Shown: positions 25,272 through 34,142 of the stretch, one piece after another
How the letters are laid out: each line of letters starts with the position of its first letter
How positions within the stretch are numbered: the stretch's first letter is position 1
Assembly (NCBI RefSeq): GCF_002551815.1
Contig: NZ_NVPR01000056.1
Coordinates: 37,806 to 85,113, forward strand
DNA length: 47,308 nt
Direction: 5' to 3'
DNA from: Bacillus sp. AFS098217
GTDB taxonomy: Bacteria > Bacillota > Bacilli > Bacillales > Bacillaceae_G
The notes under the pieces: model-generated
What the model was told of the DNA's origin: nothing
The model's input: only the letters and a program-made list of their open reading frames with translations
The model's database searches: none
Program-made: the position numbers and the translations under genes

Positions 25272-27125
25272 TTAGTCTTCTTTCGGAAGAACAATTCCTT
25301 TATATAATTGGACTGTGACGAAATAGTAAATTGCGTAAATGACTACGAAAATCAAGATTGGAAGCCATACACGGAAATACGGGTCAATTAAAATGAACGA
25401 GAAGATGTTCATACCAACTAATACATGGGCAATCCCCACAATTGCTGGGAATAAGAATACTAAGAATAATTCTTTATAGATAGACTTCGTTAATAATTCA
25501 CGGCGAACACCGATTTTGCGAAGCATTTGGTAACGCGTAATATCACTAGATGCACCAGATAGAATTTTAAACATTAAACAACTTGCCATCATTGCTAAGA
25601 AAGCAATTCCTAGGAAGAAGCCCATAAATACTGTTCCACTAGCGATGCCGTAAAATCCAGTATAAAATTGGTTTTTACTTTGCAAGGAAGTTTCTTGTAC
25701 ATTTTCATATTTAGCTAGCTGCAACTCGTCAATTTTTTTCCACTCTTTTTTATATGTTAAGAAATTATCTACTTTTCCAAGGAATGCAACGCCCTCTTTT
25801 CCTTGCAAACCATCATACATTTTTTGGTCTACAATTTTGATTGTTTGATTAGGGGATACATAAATTGGATGAATCGTGCTTAATGCCTGACCCCACTCCT
25901 CTGGAATCACATTATCAGATTTTTCTTGACCGGAACTCGAAATCGCACCTACTGGTAATTCTTCAGAAGCTCGTTTCACTTTACCGACATCTTTCATTCC
26001 TTTAAAATCTTTTAAATCTTGTACTAAAGGACGATTTTTCTCTAAATCTTCTTTTAAATAATACACGTATTTATCGTCTGTTTTGTAACGATATTCACTT
26101 TTCTCTTTAAATGTAATACCATCTAAAATTTTCTTCTCTTCGGCTGTTGGATTATGAATCGCAACATCATAAATCGCCAAACCATCAACAATAAGCATAA
26201 CGTTATTTTTGAACGCCATACCGCCTGAAATCGCACCTGCTCCAAGCGCAACTAACATCGCTACTGTCGCTAGTACTTTTGTTAAGCTATTGATACGGAA
26301 ATTTAACTGTGCAAATGTAAAAGCATTAAGTCCTTTTTCAGTCCGCTTTTTATTACTCTTTAGCTTTTTAATAATAAGTGGAAGGAATGTTCCAAATAAC
26401 ATGTAAGTTCCGGACGTTACAGTGATTAATGCAATAATAATCCCCATTTGCGCCAACTTATCCATGTAGATCATAGAAGCATAACCGATTGCTAATAGAA
26501 TAATTCCAACGAATGCAGCTATAACAGTCTTTACTCCTGATTTAGAAACACGATCCGTTTTAGAATCTGCATGAACCAGTTGCAGAACCGTAATACGTGA
26601 TAATTTGATACTATTCATAATTGCTGATAAAACAAATAGTACTAAGAAGAAAATACATGTGACAAGCATAGATGGAACATAAAATGCATGATAGCCACCT
26701 GCAGTAAATTCAAGCTGGTGCATAAGTAGTTTACCAATTCCTTGCGCGAGCCCTACACCGACTGCAATACCAACTACAAGAGATGCTGCTCCTAATACAA
26801 TTGTTTCAATAAACATAAGCATTGTTACCTTATGCTTTTTGGCTCCTAACATCATATACATACCAAATTCTTTTTGACGAAGTGATAGTAAGAAAGAATT
26901 AGCATATAAAATATAGAAGAATGTAATGATAGCTAATAGTACCGCACCAGCATGGAAGACGAATTGAATACTGCTGATTACAGAATTCGCTTCAATAAAC
27001 GCTTTATTCAATGCTAATGTTTGGAACATGTAAAAGATCGAAATGGACATTACAAGACCAACAAGTAAGACAATGTAATCTTTCAGCTTACTTTTTAGTC
27101 CTGACATAGAAAGCTTAAATAACAT
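25272..27125 (-). CDS. BceB-type ABC transporter permease (peptide antibiotic resistance-like)
   Basis: A 617-residue permease with ten predicted helices, the BceB arrangement: one N-terminal helix, blocks of helices around FtsX-like modules, and a large extracellular domain (about residues 310-510) between helices 7 and 8. BceAB transporters detoxify or sense bacitracin-like and lantibiotic peptides and signal to a cognate BceS kinase. ATG at 27125 follows AAAGGAGG. No kinase or response regulator is adjacent. The ligand is not predictable. Confidence 0.88.
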   Translation of the reverse strand: MLFKLSMSGLKSKLKDYIVLLVGLVMSISIFYMFQTLALNKAFIEANSVISSIQFVFHAGAVLLAIITFFYILYANSFLLSLRQKEFGMYMMLGAKKHKVTMLMFIETIVLGAASLVVGIAVGVGLAQGIGKLLMHQLEFTAGGYHAFYVPSMLVTCIFFLVLFVLSAIMNSIKLSRITVLQLVHADSKTDRVSKSGVKTVIAAFVGIILLAIGYASMIYMDKLAQMGIIIALITVTSGTYMLFGTFLPLIIKKLKSNKKRTEKGLNAFTFAQLNFRINSLTKVLATVAMLVALGAGAISGGMAFKNNVMLIVDGLAIYDVAIHNPTAEEKKILDGITFKEKSEYRYKTDDKYVYYLKEDLEKNRPLVQDLKDFKGMKDVGKVKRASEELPVGAISSSGQEKSDNVIPEEWGQALSTIHPIYVSPNQTIKIVDQKMYDGLQGKEGVAFLGKVDNFLTYKKEWKKIDELQLAKYENVQETSLQSKNQFYTGFYGIASGTVFMGFFLGIAFLAMMASCLMFKILSGASSDITRYQMLRKIGVRRELLTKSIYKELFLVFLFPAIVGIAHVLVGMNIFSFILIDPYFRVWLPILIFVVIYAIYYFVTVQLYKGIVLPKED

Positions 27126-27141
27126 TCTTGAACCTCCTTTC

Positions 27142-27903
27142 TTATGCTTTTTGTGTGCCTAAGTCTGCAAGCACATCTAAAATTTCTTTATAGAACGCTT
27201 CGCGCGTACCACCGCGGTGAATTTCTTTGTATAACTCTCCGTCTTGAATGAATAAAATACGCTGACAGTAACTTGCACTATATGGATCGTGGGTAACCAT
27301 CATAATCGATACACCTTGTTCTTCATTTAAGTTTGTCATCGCATCTAAAAGACTCGCTGCATTTTTAGAATCAAGCGCTCCTGTTGGCTCGTCTCCTAAA
27401 ATGATCGCTGGTTCATGTACAAGCGCACGCGCTGCTGCTGAACGCTGTTTTTGTCCACCAGATACTTCAGATGGGTACTTTTGAAGTATTTCTGAAATTC
27501 CTAACATTTCAGCTACCTTTTCTACTTTCGGTCCTATCTTACGTGATGGAACACCTTGCAGAGAAAGTGGCAGAGCAATATTTTCATAGATTGATAAGTT
27601 TTCTAATAAGTTAAAGTCTTGGAATATGAATCCTAACTTTTGTGAACGGAAATCAGAAAGCTCACCTTGCTTCATTTTTGTAATATCTGTACCTGCAATT
27701 TCAACAACTCCGCCCGTTGCTTTATCCAATGTTGAAATTACATTTAATAACGTTGTTTTCCCTGAACCAGATGGTCCCATGATTCCAACAAATTCACCCT
27801 CTTGAATGGAGAACGATACACCTTTTAAAGCATGTGATTGGCTCTCACCTTTTTTACCGTATACTTTTTGAACGTCTTTGACATCTACAACTGGTTTGTT
27901 CAT
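27142..27903 (-). CDS. BceA-type ABC transporter ATP-binding protein
   Basis: A 253-residue ATPase of the MacB/LolD/BceA subclass: Walker A GPSGSGKTT, signature VSGGQKQR, Walker B AIILGDEPTGALD (with Gly before Asp instead of the usual hydrophobic residue), switch His in MMVTHD. ATG at 27903 follows GGAGGG; the frame is open 26 codons upstream without a site. It lies 16 bp before the permease gene and forms a two-gene operon with it. Confidence 0.92.
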   Translation of the reverse strand: MNKPVVDVKDVQKVYGKKGESQSHALKGVSFSIQEGEFVGIMGPSGSGKTTLLNVISTLDKATGGVVEIAGTDITKMKQGELSDFRSQKLGFIFQDFNLLENLSIYENIALPLSLQGVPSRKIGPKVEKVAEMLGISEILQKYPSEVSGGQKQRSAAARALVHEPAIILGDEPTGALDSKNAASLLDAMTNLNEEQGVSIMMVTHDPYSASYCQRILFIQDGELYKEIHRGGTREAFYKEILDVLADLGTQKA

Positions 27904-28003
27904 ATAAACCCTCCTACACTTCTTTTTCCAGTTCCTATTTTGCGCCTTTTCCGTATTATCTTCCATTGTTTTACATGACATTTACCTTACATTTTTGTAA
28001 GAT

Positions 28004-28060
28004 ACATAAAACGGCGTCATATGTTACATGTAAACACGTAGCATATGACGCCGTTTGTTA
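28004..28060 (-). terminator. Long perfect hairpin, terminator of proBA
   Basis: AAACGGCGTCATATG (28009-28023) pairs without mismatch with CATATGACGCCGTTT (28042-28056). On the minus strand it follows proA and ends in TTTTATG, a short T run; on the plus strand TTATTTT follows. Confidence 0.75.
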
Positions 28061-28148
28061 TTTTAAGATATCTCCATAATACTAAAGAAGAGGTAGAAAC
28101 TAAAAGCGAAAATAAAATAAGAGGGCTTTGCATCTGTCCTTTTGCTTC

Positions 28149-29396
28149 TTATCCCCGAATCTGCCCATTCCCGCGAATCACATATTTCGTGGAAGTCAAT
28201 GCAGACAGCCCCATTGGTCCCCGTACGTGCAGCTTTTGCGTGCTGATGCCGATTTCTGCGCCGAAGCCAAATTCAAAGCCGTCAGTAAAGCGGGTCGAAG
28301 CATTATGGTAAAGCGCCGCGGCATCAACGGACATGAAAAACTTGCTGACGTTTTCCTCGTTCTCTGTAATGATTGCTTCGGAATGCATGGAGCCATAAGC
28401 ATTGATGTGTCGAATCGCTTCTTCAACAGAGGAAACGATTCTGACTGCTAGCGTAAGAGACAAAAACTCTGTTTCCCAGTCTTCTTCTGAAGCGGGTACA
28501 AGAGAAGAATCCATTGCCAATACTTTCTTATCCCCACGCAGCTCCACTCCTCTTTCCTTCAAGAAAGAAAACAGCTCGGTACCGAATCGCTGCGCCCAAT
28601 TCTCATGAAGTATAATCGTTTCAATAGCATTGCATACAGACGGACGCTGTGTTTTGGCGTTTACGATAATATCGAATGCCATCTGTTTATCCGCTGTTTC
28701 ATCAATGAAAATGTGACAATTTCCCGCACCTGTTTCCAATACAGGAACAGATGCTTCTCTCACTACAGTATCTATCAGCTGCTTGCCACCTCTTGGAATA
28801 AGAACATCCAAGTACTCGTTCAATGTAAACAGCTGCTTTGCGCTGTCTCGTGACGTGTCTTCAATGAGCTGTACACTCTCTGGAGGTAAGCTCGTTTGTT
28901 TGAGCGCCCGGTGAATGACAGCGACGATGGCTTTGTTGGAATAAATGGCGGAAGAACTACCACGCAAGATCACTGCGTTGCCTGTTTTCAAGCAAATTGT
29001 AGCCGCATCCACCGTCACATTCGGACGCGCCTCGTAAATCATCCCCACAACACCGAGCGGCACGCGCATCTCCCGAATAGACAATCCATTCGGCCGTTCC
29101 CATGCAGCTACACATTCTCCGACAGGATCACGCAAATCAATCAGCTGCCGGATGCCCTCTGTCATATCAATGATGCGCTGTTCGTTCAGCATGAGGCGAT
29201 CGAGGACAGAGGCAGGCATTCCTTTCGCTTTACCTTGTTCGATATCCCGTTTGTTCTCCTCCAAAATATAGGATGTCTCTTCTATTAATTGCTCAGCGAC
29301 AGCCTCCAGTGCCTTATTTTTTTCATTAGTCGATTTGGCCACAAGCTCCCCCGCAATCTTTTTCGCTTTTTGTCCCTTTGCCAACACTTCATTCAT
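28149..29396 (-). CDS. proA: Gamma-glutamyl phosphate reductase ProA
   Basis: Second enzyme of proline synthesis: NADPH-dependent reduction of glutamyl 5-phosphate to glutamate semialdehyde. The 415 residues are normal for ProA, with the aldehyde-dehydrogenase-like catalytic Cys in [11 protein letters not shown], and [13 protein letters not shown] at 29396 follows AAAAGGGGG. The GC content, estimated by eye at close to half, is well above that of the flanking genes (about a third), as in proB, which suggests acquisition from a higher-GC Bacillus. Runs with proB behind one T-box. Confidence 0.96.
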   Translation of the reverse strand: MNEVLAKGQKAKKIAGELVAKSTNEKNKALEAVAEQLIEETSYILEENKRDIEQGKAKGMPASVLDRLMLNEQRIIDMTEGIRQLIDLRDPVGECVAAWERPNGLSIREMRVPLGVVGMIYEARPNVTVDAATICLKTGNAVILRGSSSAIYSNKAIVAVIHRALKQTSLPPESVQLIEDTSRDSAKQLFTLNEYLDVLIPRGGKQLIDTVVREASVPVLETGAGNCHIFIDETADKQMAFDIIVNAKTQRPSVCNAIETIILHENWAQRFGTELFSFLKERGVELRGDKKVLAMDSSLVPASEEDWETEFLSLTLAVRIVSSVEEAIRHINAYGSMHSEAIITENEENVSKFFMSVDAAALYHNASTRFTDGFEFGFGAEIGISTQKLHVRGPMGLSALTSTKYVIRGNGQIRG

Positions 29397-29439
29397 TTTC
29401 GTTTCCCCCTTTTAAAGATTAAAAAGTATAAAATTTGAG

Positions 29440-29588
29440 ACGTGTCCAACTCCGCCAACTAGGCACTATCATCCAAGACTCTCCTCCATAGATGTTAGTT
29501 GAGTCAATCGGACGCTTAGAGCGAGAAAAAACAAACAGCGCCTTTGGGGACATAGGCCCCTGTGCTCTTCGCTTGAACGAGCCCCCTT
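29440..29588 (-). repeat. Dispersed structured repeat inside the proBA operon
   Basis: Between proB and proA lie ~150 bp of non-coding, GC-rich, self-complementary sequence. Read on the minus strand it runs from GGGGGCTCGTTCAAGCG, through GGGGCCTATGTCCCC, to GCGGAGTTGGACA. Its two ends resemble the core of the element at 24916-25106 (AGCGGCTCG...GAGCTGGACA). Repeats of this look are common between genes in Bacillaceae. It separates two genes that normally almost touch. Confidence 0.55.
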
Positions 29589-29595
29589 GATTTTC

Positions 29596-30699
29596 TTAAA
29601 ATGAAACCCAATTATCCCTATGAATGACCTCATAGCTATGCCTTTCGCCTCGCGCTTGAATGTCGTGGCTCTGCATACCTTTCAGCTCCCGCAATTCCTC
29701 TGCGCTATATCTGCACTGCCCTTTCCCTATCACGCGTCCTTGCTGTGTGATAACCTCCACGACTTCGCCAGCTTGAAAGCTCCCAAACACACCGGTAACA
29801 CCGGCAGGAAGAAGACTTTTTCCATGCTGAATGATGGCAGCGGCTGCTCCGGCATCCACTTCGATTTGCCCGCTGACAAGCGAATGTAGCGCGATCCATT
29901 GCTTGTTCATCTTGATCACTTTTTGAGGCGTATTGCCGATATACGTTCCATCACCTTTACCCTTCAAAACATCTAAAAACTTCTCCCGTCCACGTCCTGT
30001 TCCGATGAATACACTTACACCGAGAGATAGTGCCGTCTTTGCCGCATCGATTTTCGATTTCATGCCGCCGGTACCAAGTTTTGAGCCAGCATCTCCAGCA
30101 AGAGAGGCGATTTCTTCCGTAACGGCAGGGAGAAAATAATACTTTTTCGCGTCCGGATTTTTCTGGGGATTCCGGTCATACAAACCGTTCACATCCGTAA
30201 AAATCATGAGCATATCTGCCGAGACAAGCCCGCTTACTAAAGCTGACAGCATGTCATTATCACCAAACGTCAGCTCCTCCAAAGAAATAGAATCGTTTTC
30301 ATTGATTATAGGAAGAGCGGAGCGGTTGAGTAGCTCCGCTAAAGTGGCGTAGGCATTGCTGTATTGTTCTTTTCTGGAAAAATCACTTCTTGTCAGCAGA
30401 AGCTGCGCGGTAACGATGCCATATTTGCGGAATTCCTCCGTATACGCCTGCATCAACAGACTTTGCCCGACAGCGGCAGCAGCCTGCTTCCCTTTAATTG
30501 TCACGGGGCGGCTGGGATACCCGAGAGCGGAAAAGCCTGCGGCGATGGCCCCAGATGTAATCAGCACGATTTCATGTCCTTCTTGCTTCAGTCGCGCCAA
30601 GGCGGCAACGTGATCTGAAAGCTGTTCGCCAGAGATGCCTCCATGATTCGCTGCCAAGGAACTGCTTCCGATTTTTACGACAATTCGCTGTTTTTTCAC
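29596..30699 (-). CDS. proB: Glutamate 5-kinase ProB
   Basis: First enzyme of proline synthesis: phosphorylates glutamate with ATP. The 367 residues comprise the amino-acid kinase domain ([10 protein letters not shown] at the N-terminus, [16 protein letters not shown] near 210-225) and a C-terminal PUA domain (about 275-360), the usual architecture. GTG at 30699 lies 7 nt after GGGGG. Activity in most relatives is inhibited by proline. GC-rich like proA. Expression should be controlled by the proline T-box upstream. Confidence 0.96.
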   Translation of the reverse strand: MKKQRIVVKIGSSSLAANHGGISGEQLSDHVAALARLKQEGHEIVLITSGAIAAGFSALGYPSRPVTIKGKQAAAAVGQSLLMQAYTEEFRKYGIVTAQLLLTRSDFSRKEQYSNAYATLAELLNRSALPIINENDSISLEELTFGDNDMLSALVSGLVSADMLMIFTDVNGLYDRNPQKNPDAKKYYFLPAVTEEIASLAGDAGSKLGTGGMKSKIDAAKTALSLGVSVFIGTGRGREKFLDVLKGKGDGTYIGNTPQKVIKMNKQWIALHSLVSGQIEVDAGAAAAIIQHGKSLLPAGVTGVFGSFQAGEVVEVITQQGRVIGKGQCRYSAEELRELKGMQSHDIQARGERHSYEVIHRDNWVSF

Positions 30700-30844
30700 T
30701 TTTATACCCCCTAGTCTAAAATAAAAGTTTTTTTATAAATTGTGCTGCTTCTTTTTTCAGATGAAACAAAATATTCTTCTACTACGTGCAATTTGCAACA
30801 AAAAACACCTCACCAATGATGCCGATCCCGCAATAAAGAGCCAA

Positions 30845-31075
30845 ATAAAAAAGACCGATCCGTCCTTAAAAAGGACGAAACGGTCTTTGTTCCGCGGTAC
30901 CACCTTCATTGATATAAATCTATATCCGCTTGTCGCCTGTAACGCAGGCATACGCCTAAACTTTCGTTTAAGACTCAGGGATAGGTTCGATAATTTCTAT
31001 ACGAGGAATCTTTCAGCCTACGGATTCCACTCTCTTGCGCAAGAAGATATATGTACTAGTTCCCTTCAGCGATTT
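30845..31075 (-). promoter_or_regulatory. T-box leader of proBA (proline)
   Basis: The minus-strand leader has the T-box GGTGGTACCGCGG (30892-30904) and a terminator in which AAAGACCG pairs with CGGTCTTT around CGTCC/GGACG, followed by T6 (30848-30888). The candidate specifier is CCT (Pro) at 30983-30985 in the context GAACCTATC, the same GAA-NNN arrangement as in the leuS leader. Read-through should rise when tRNA-Pro is uncharged. Confidence 0.94.
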
Positions 31076-31323
31076 TCACTTTAATTTTTATATATTATGC
31101 GATATAATGCATTTTTATGTCAAGAGATGTTTTAGAAAATAAGGAAGGCGATAAGTAACAATCCTTTCAATTCCACCTATTCATTATGCTATTGATAGTG
31201 ATATGTTTATATTCTCCAAAATTATTTGAAATGTTATTGAGTAGTATATAACAAAAAATATTAAATTATAGAAGATGTACTTATTTAGTACAGAATAAAA
31301 GTGATTTCTATATATTTTTTGTA

Positions 31324-31352
31324 TTGCCAAAAGTAATGCACTCTCTTAAAAT
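31324..31352 (+). promoter_or_regulatory. SigA-type promoter of the reductase gene
   Basis: TTGCCA (31324-31329), a 17-bp spacer and TAAAAT (31347-31352) precede the gene by about 120 bp. The region 31090-31480 is otherwise very AT-rich and holds nothing else I can name. Confidence 0.55.
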
Positions 31353-31480
31353 GTTTTTTTATACTAATCTCGATATAGTTTATAATGTTTATTTCTTCTG
31401 TACGGGATATCCTTAATTTTTTTAGAATAATAATTTCAAACCAATAAAATTTATAATAAAAGGAGCAAGAGCGAGTTATT

Positions 31481-32290
31481 ATGAACAAACAAATAGGATT
31501 CATCGGATGCGGAAACATGGGTATCGCTATGATAGGTGGAATGATTAACAAAAATATAGTTTCTTCAGATAAAATAATTTGTTCAGATTTAAATGTCATT
31601 AATTTAAAAAATGCTAGTGATAAATATGACATAACTACAACTACTGATAATAATGAAGTAGCTAACAATGCTGATATTTTAATTTTATCAATCAAACCAG
31701 ACCTATACTCATCAGTAATTAACCAAATAAAAGAGCAGATAAAAAACGATGTAATAGTCGTAACTATTGCTGCTGGAAAAAGTATTAAGAGTACTGAGGA
31801 TGCTTTCGGCAGAAAGTTAAAGGTTGTTAGAGTAATGCCTAATACACCTGCTCTTGTTGGAGAAGGAATGTCTGCATTATGTTCTAATGAAATGGTTACA
31901 GAAAAAGATTTAGAAGATATACTAAATATATTTAATAGCTTTGGCCAAACAGAGATAGTAAATGAAAAATTAATGGATGTTGTAACATCTGTAAGTGGTT
32001 CTTCTCCAGCATATGTATATATGTTTATAGAAGCCATGGCAGATGCTGCTGTACTAGATGGTATGCCAAGAACTCAAGCATATAAATTCGCAGCTCAAGC
32101 TGTATTAGGTTCTGCAAAAATGGTACTTGAAACAGGAATACATCCAGGCACACTTAAAGATATGGTTTGTTCTCCAGGTGGAACGACAATAGAAGCTGTA
32201 GCAACATTAGAGGAAAAAGGCTTAAGAACAGCTATCATTTCAGCTATGAAACGTTGTACTCAAAAATCTGTTGAAATATCCAGTTTATAA
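31481..32290 (+). CDS. proC: Pyrroline-5-carboxylate reductase, clostridial type
   Basis: Last enzyme of proline synthesis: reduces pyrroline-5-carboxylate with NAD(P)H. The 269 residues start with the Rossmann motif GFIGCGNMG and contain VRVMPNTPALVGEG and VSGSSPAYVYMFIEA, and near the end GTLKDMVCSPGGTT; all are conserved in the family. Codon use is far more AT-rich than in neighbours (many AAT, ATA, TTA, AGA), and the protein reads like those of clostridia, which points to transfer. The AAAGGAG site is 15 nt from ATG, longer than usual. It is divergent from proBA and completes the same pathway. Confidence 0.93.
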   Translation: MNKQIGFIGCGNMGIAMIGGMINKNIVSSDKIICSDLNVINLKNASDKYDITTTTDNNEVANNADILILSIKPDLYSSVINQIKEQIKNDVIVVTIAAGKSIKSTEDAFGRKLKVVRVMPNTPALVGEGMSALCSNEMVTEKDLEDILNIFNSFGQTEIVNEKLMDVVTSVSGSSPAYVYMFIEAMADAAVLDGMPRTQAYKFAAQAVLGSAKMVLETGIHPGTLKDMVCSPGGTTIEAVATLEEKGLRTAIISAMKRCTQKSVEISSL

Positions 32291-32318
32291 AAAACTATAC
32301 TTATATAACAAATAAGAG

Positions 32319-32352
32319 AATTACCAACAATTATAAAATTGTTGGTAATTTA
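32319..32352 (+). terminator. Terminator of the reductase gene
   Basis: AATTACCAACAATT (32319-32332) pairs perfectly with AATTGTTGGTAATT (32337-32350) around a four-base loop. Confidence 0.85.
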
Positions 32353-32354
32353 CT

Positions 32355-32600
32355 ATTATCTTCGCCTATCTTCACTAGGCCCGACTTCCCTTTGTCCTAT
32401 TGCTAGGTTACTTTTAACGAGGCGGCAAGGTTCACTTTATGTTACGGTCTGCTGATTTGCTCGCACTTCTACTAGAAGTTACTTTGTCACAGAGCTTCAA
32501 CCTTAGGATTTCTCCACCAGCTGTCAGCTACTAGGCGACTTGGTTCTTACCTAGATTGGACTTTCACCAGTAAGCAGTGCCCAGCTTAGCTGGGCATGCC
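32355..32600 (-). mobile_element. Group II intron remnant (domain I RNA only)
   Basis: Read on the minus strand the segment contains CTGGTGAAAGTCCA, GGTAAGAACCAAGTCGCCTA, GCTGACAGCTGGTGG and AGAAATCCTAAGG in that order, which is the look of the domain I region of bacterial group II introns. No reverse transcriptase gene or catalytic domain V is present, so it is a fragment. Its upstream edge directly follows a terminator T run (32601-32605), the position that bacterial class C introns prefer. Recognition is by pattern memory only. Confidence 0.55.
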
Positions 32601-32636
32601 AAAAAGTAAAGCCAGGTCTTACTGCGACCTGGCTTA
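32601..32636 (-). terminator. Terminator of the small spore-type gene
   Basis: AAGCCAGGTC (32609-32618) pairs with GACCTGGCTT (32626-32635). The minus-strand stem is followed by TTTACTTTTT. Confidence 0.88.
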
Positions 32637-32783
32637 CTCTGATTGCTTCGATTTTTGTGGTTGTCCTTTTTTACGATTACGTTGTTTTGCTTGTACAACT
32701 GGATCGAGTTCATTTGAAAATTCAGCGTTGTGTCCATTTTGTGTTTTTTGCTCTGGATTATTTTGATCTGAACGCTTTGCCAT
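32634..32783 (-). CDS. Small basic protein resembling gamma-type small acid-soluble spore proteins
   Basis: A 49-residue hydrophilic protein beginning MAKRSDQNNPEQKTQNG and ending QPQKSKQSE. The centre, NAEFSNELDPVVQAKQ, is similar to the EFASETDAQxVKQQN repeat of gamma-type SASP, the part cut by the germination protease Gpr, though AS is replaced by SN. ATG at 32783 follows AAGGAGTG, and a perfect terminator overlaps the stop codon. It may store amino acids for germination, by analogy only. The next gene upstream is ytzC, in the same direction. Confidence 0.6.
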   Translation of the reverse strand: MAKRSDQNNPEQKTQNGHNAEFSNELDPVVQAKQRNRKKGQPQKSKQSE

Positions 32784-32798
32784 TACATTCACTCCTTA

Positions 32799-33062
32799 TT
32801 AGTGCGGTGTAATAATCATTTGATGCTGCAGTTGACGAACTGCCATACGAGCACGGTTTAGCTGCTCCCGCTGTTCATCATTCGCATGTTGCTGCATAAC
32901 TTGTAAATCATTATAGGCCTGTTCTAATTTTAGCTGCGCATCAGAATATTCCATTGTATTGTAATGCTCTTGTCTCATGCCAAGATCTAATTGTTCTTTT
33001 GCATATTCGATTGCTTGCTCTGCTTGCGTAATGTATTCTTCAAGTGATTGACGCTCTGCCAT
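32799..33062 (-). CDS. ytzC: YtzC family protein (DUF2524)
   Basis: An 87-residue highly helical, charged protein, probably coiled coil throughout, containing QEHYNTMEYSDAQLKLEQAY. It matches the YtzC family of Bacillus, whose function is unknown. ATG at 33062 follows AAGGAGGAA. It lies back to back with ytqA, as in B. subtilis as I recall it, and the short gap must hold two divergent promoters. Confidence 0.8.
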   Translation of the reverse strand: MAERQSLEEYITQAEQAIEYAKEQLDLGMRQEHYNTMEYSDAQLKLEQAYNDLQVMQQHANDEQREQLNRARMAVRQLQHQMIITPH

Positions 33063-33182
33063 AACAAATTCCTCCTTGCCGTTACTTCCCCTTTAGTGTG
33101 TCCCTTCCATATCGACCTTATGAGTATGTTATAATGGATTTTGTTTTTACTGTACGCTCTTAGATTTAGGAGGAATATAAGC

Positions 33183-34142
33183 ATGAAGGTTCAAAATCCT
33201 TTTCCATATACAAATGACAACAAACGTTACCATACTTGGAACTATCATTTACGAAAAGAATTTGGTGAAAAAATCTTTAAAGTCTCATTAGATGCCGGCT
33301 TTGACTGCCCGAACCGTGACGGCACAGTCGCATATGGCGGTTGTACATTTTGCAGTGCTGCTGGTTCTGGCGACTTTGCCGGTGATCGCCGCGATGATGT
33401 TATAACGCAGTATCATGAAATGAAAGAAAAAATGCACTCGAAATGGAAAGATGGAAAGTGCATTGCTTATTTCCAAGCATACACAAATACGCACGCTCCA
33501 GTAGAAGTGTTAAAAGAAAAATTCGAACCGCTTTTAGCAGAAAAAGATGTTGTTGGTCTTTCTATTGCCACACGCCCAGACTGCTTGCCTGATGATGTTG
33601 TTGAATATTTAGCTGATTTAAATAAACGGACATATCTTTGGGTCGAACTCGGACTACAAACCGTTCATGAACGTACAGCAAATCTTATTAACCGTGCCCA
33701 TGACTATCCATCATACGTGGAAGGTGTAAACAAACTTCGTAAGCACGGCATTAAAGTATGTTCCCATATTATTAACGGGCTTCCTCTTGAAGACTATGAC
33801 ATGATGATGGAAACAGCACGTGAAGTAGCAAAGCTTGATGTACAAGGAATTAAAATTCATTTACTTCATTTATTAAAAGGAACACCAATGGTGAAGCAAT
33901 ATGAAAAAGGACAATTAGAATTTCTTTCCCTTGAAGATTACGTCAATCTCGTTGTCGATCAACTTGAAATCATTCCCGCAGAAATGATTGTGCACCGCAT
34001 CACAGGTGACGGTCCACCTGAATTAATGATTGGTCCAATGTGGAGTTTAAATAAATGGGAAGTATTAAATGCCATCGATGCGGAATTCGTACGCCGCGGA
34101 AGTTGGCAAGGAAAATATGCAAACGAGGTGAAGCAAATATGA
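33183..34142 (+). CDS. ytqA: Radical SAM enzyme YtqA (MnmL), tRNA wobble uridine modification
   Basis: A 319-residue radical SAM protein. Cluster ligands are C42, C54 and C57 in FDCPNRDGTVAYGGCTFC, the CX11CX2C spacing of the YtqA/TIGR01212 family. B. subtilis YtqA has been reported as MnmL, which converts cmnm5s2U34 to nm5s2U34 in certain tRNAs; that role is taken from the family. ATG at 33183 follows TAGGAGGAA. The stop overlaps the start of ytqB, which encodes the next enzyme of the same route. Confidence 0.92.
   Translation: MKVQNPFPYTNDNKRYHTWNYHLRKEFGEKIFKVSLDAGFDCPNRDGTVAYGGCTFCSAAGSGDFAGDRRDDVITQYHEMKEKMHSKWKDGKCIAYFQAYTNTHAPVEVLKEKFEPLLAEKDVVGLSIATRPDCLPDDVVEYLADLNKRTYLWVELGLQTVHERTANLINRAHDYPSYVEGVNKLRKHGIKVCSHIINGLPLEDYDMMMETAREVAKLDVQGIKIHLLHLLKGTPMVKQYEKGQLEFLSLEDYVNLVVDQLEIIPAEMIVHRITGDGPPELMIGPMWSLNKWEVLNAIDAEFVRRGSWQGKYANEVKQI

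Noticed and set aside
28009-28056. Perfect 15-bp inverted repeat considered as a recombinase or attachment site
   Set aside because: Position just after proA and the T run on the minus strand fit a terminator; no recombinase gene is near.
29620-30613. Plus-strand frames of 80-90 codons across proB
   Set aside because: Shadows due to higher GC content of proB; no initiation signals.
31285-32037. 250-codon minus-strand frame opposite the clostridial reductase
   Set aside because: Antisense frame produced by extreme AT-richness; the plus-strand protein is clearly conserved.
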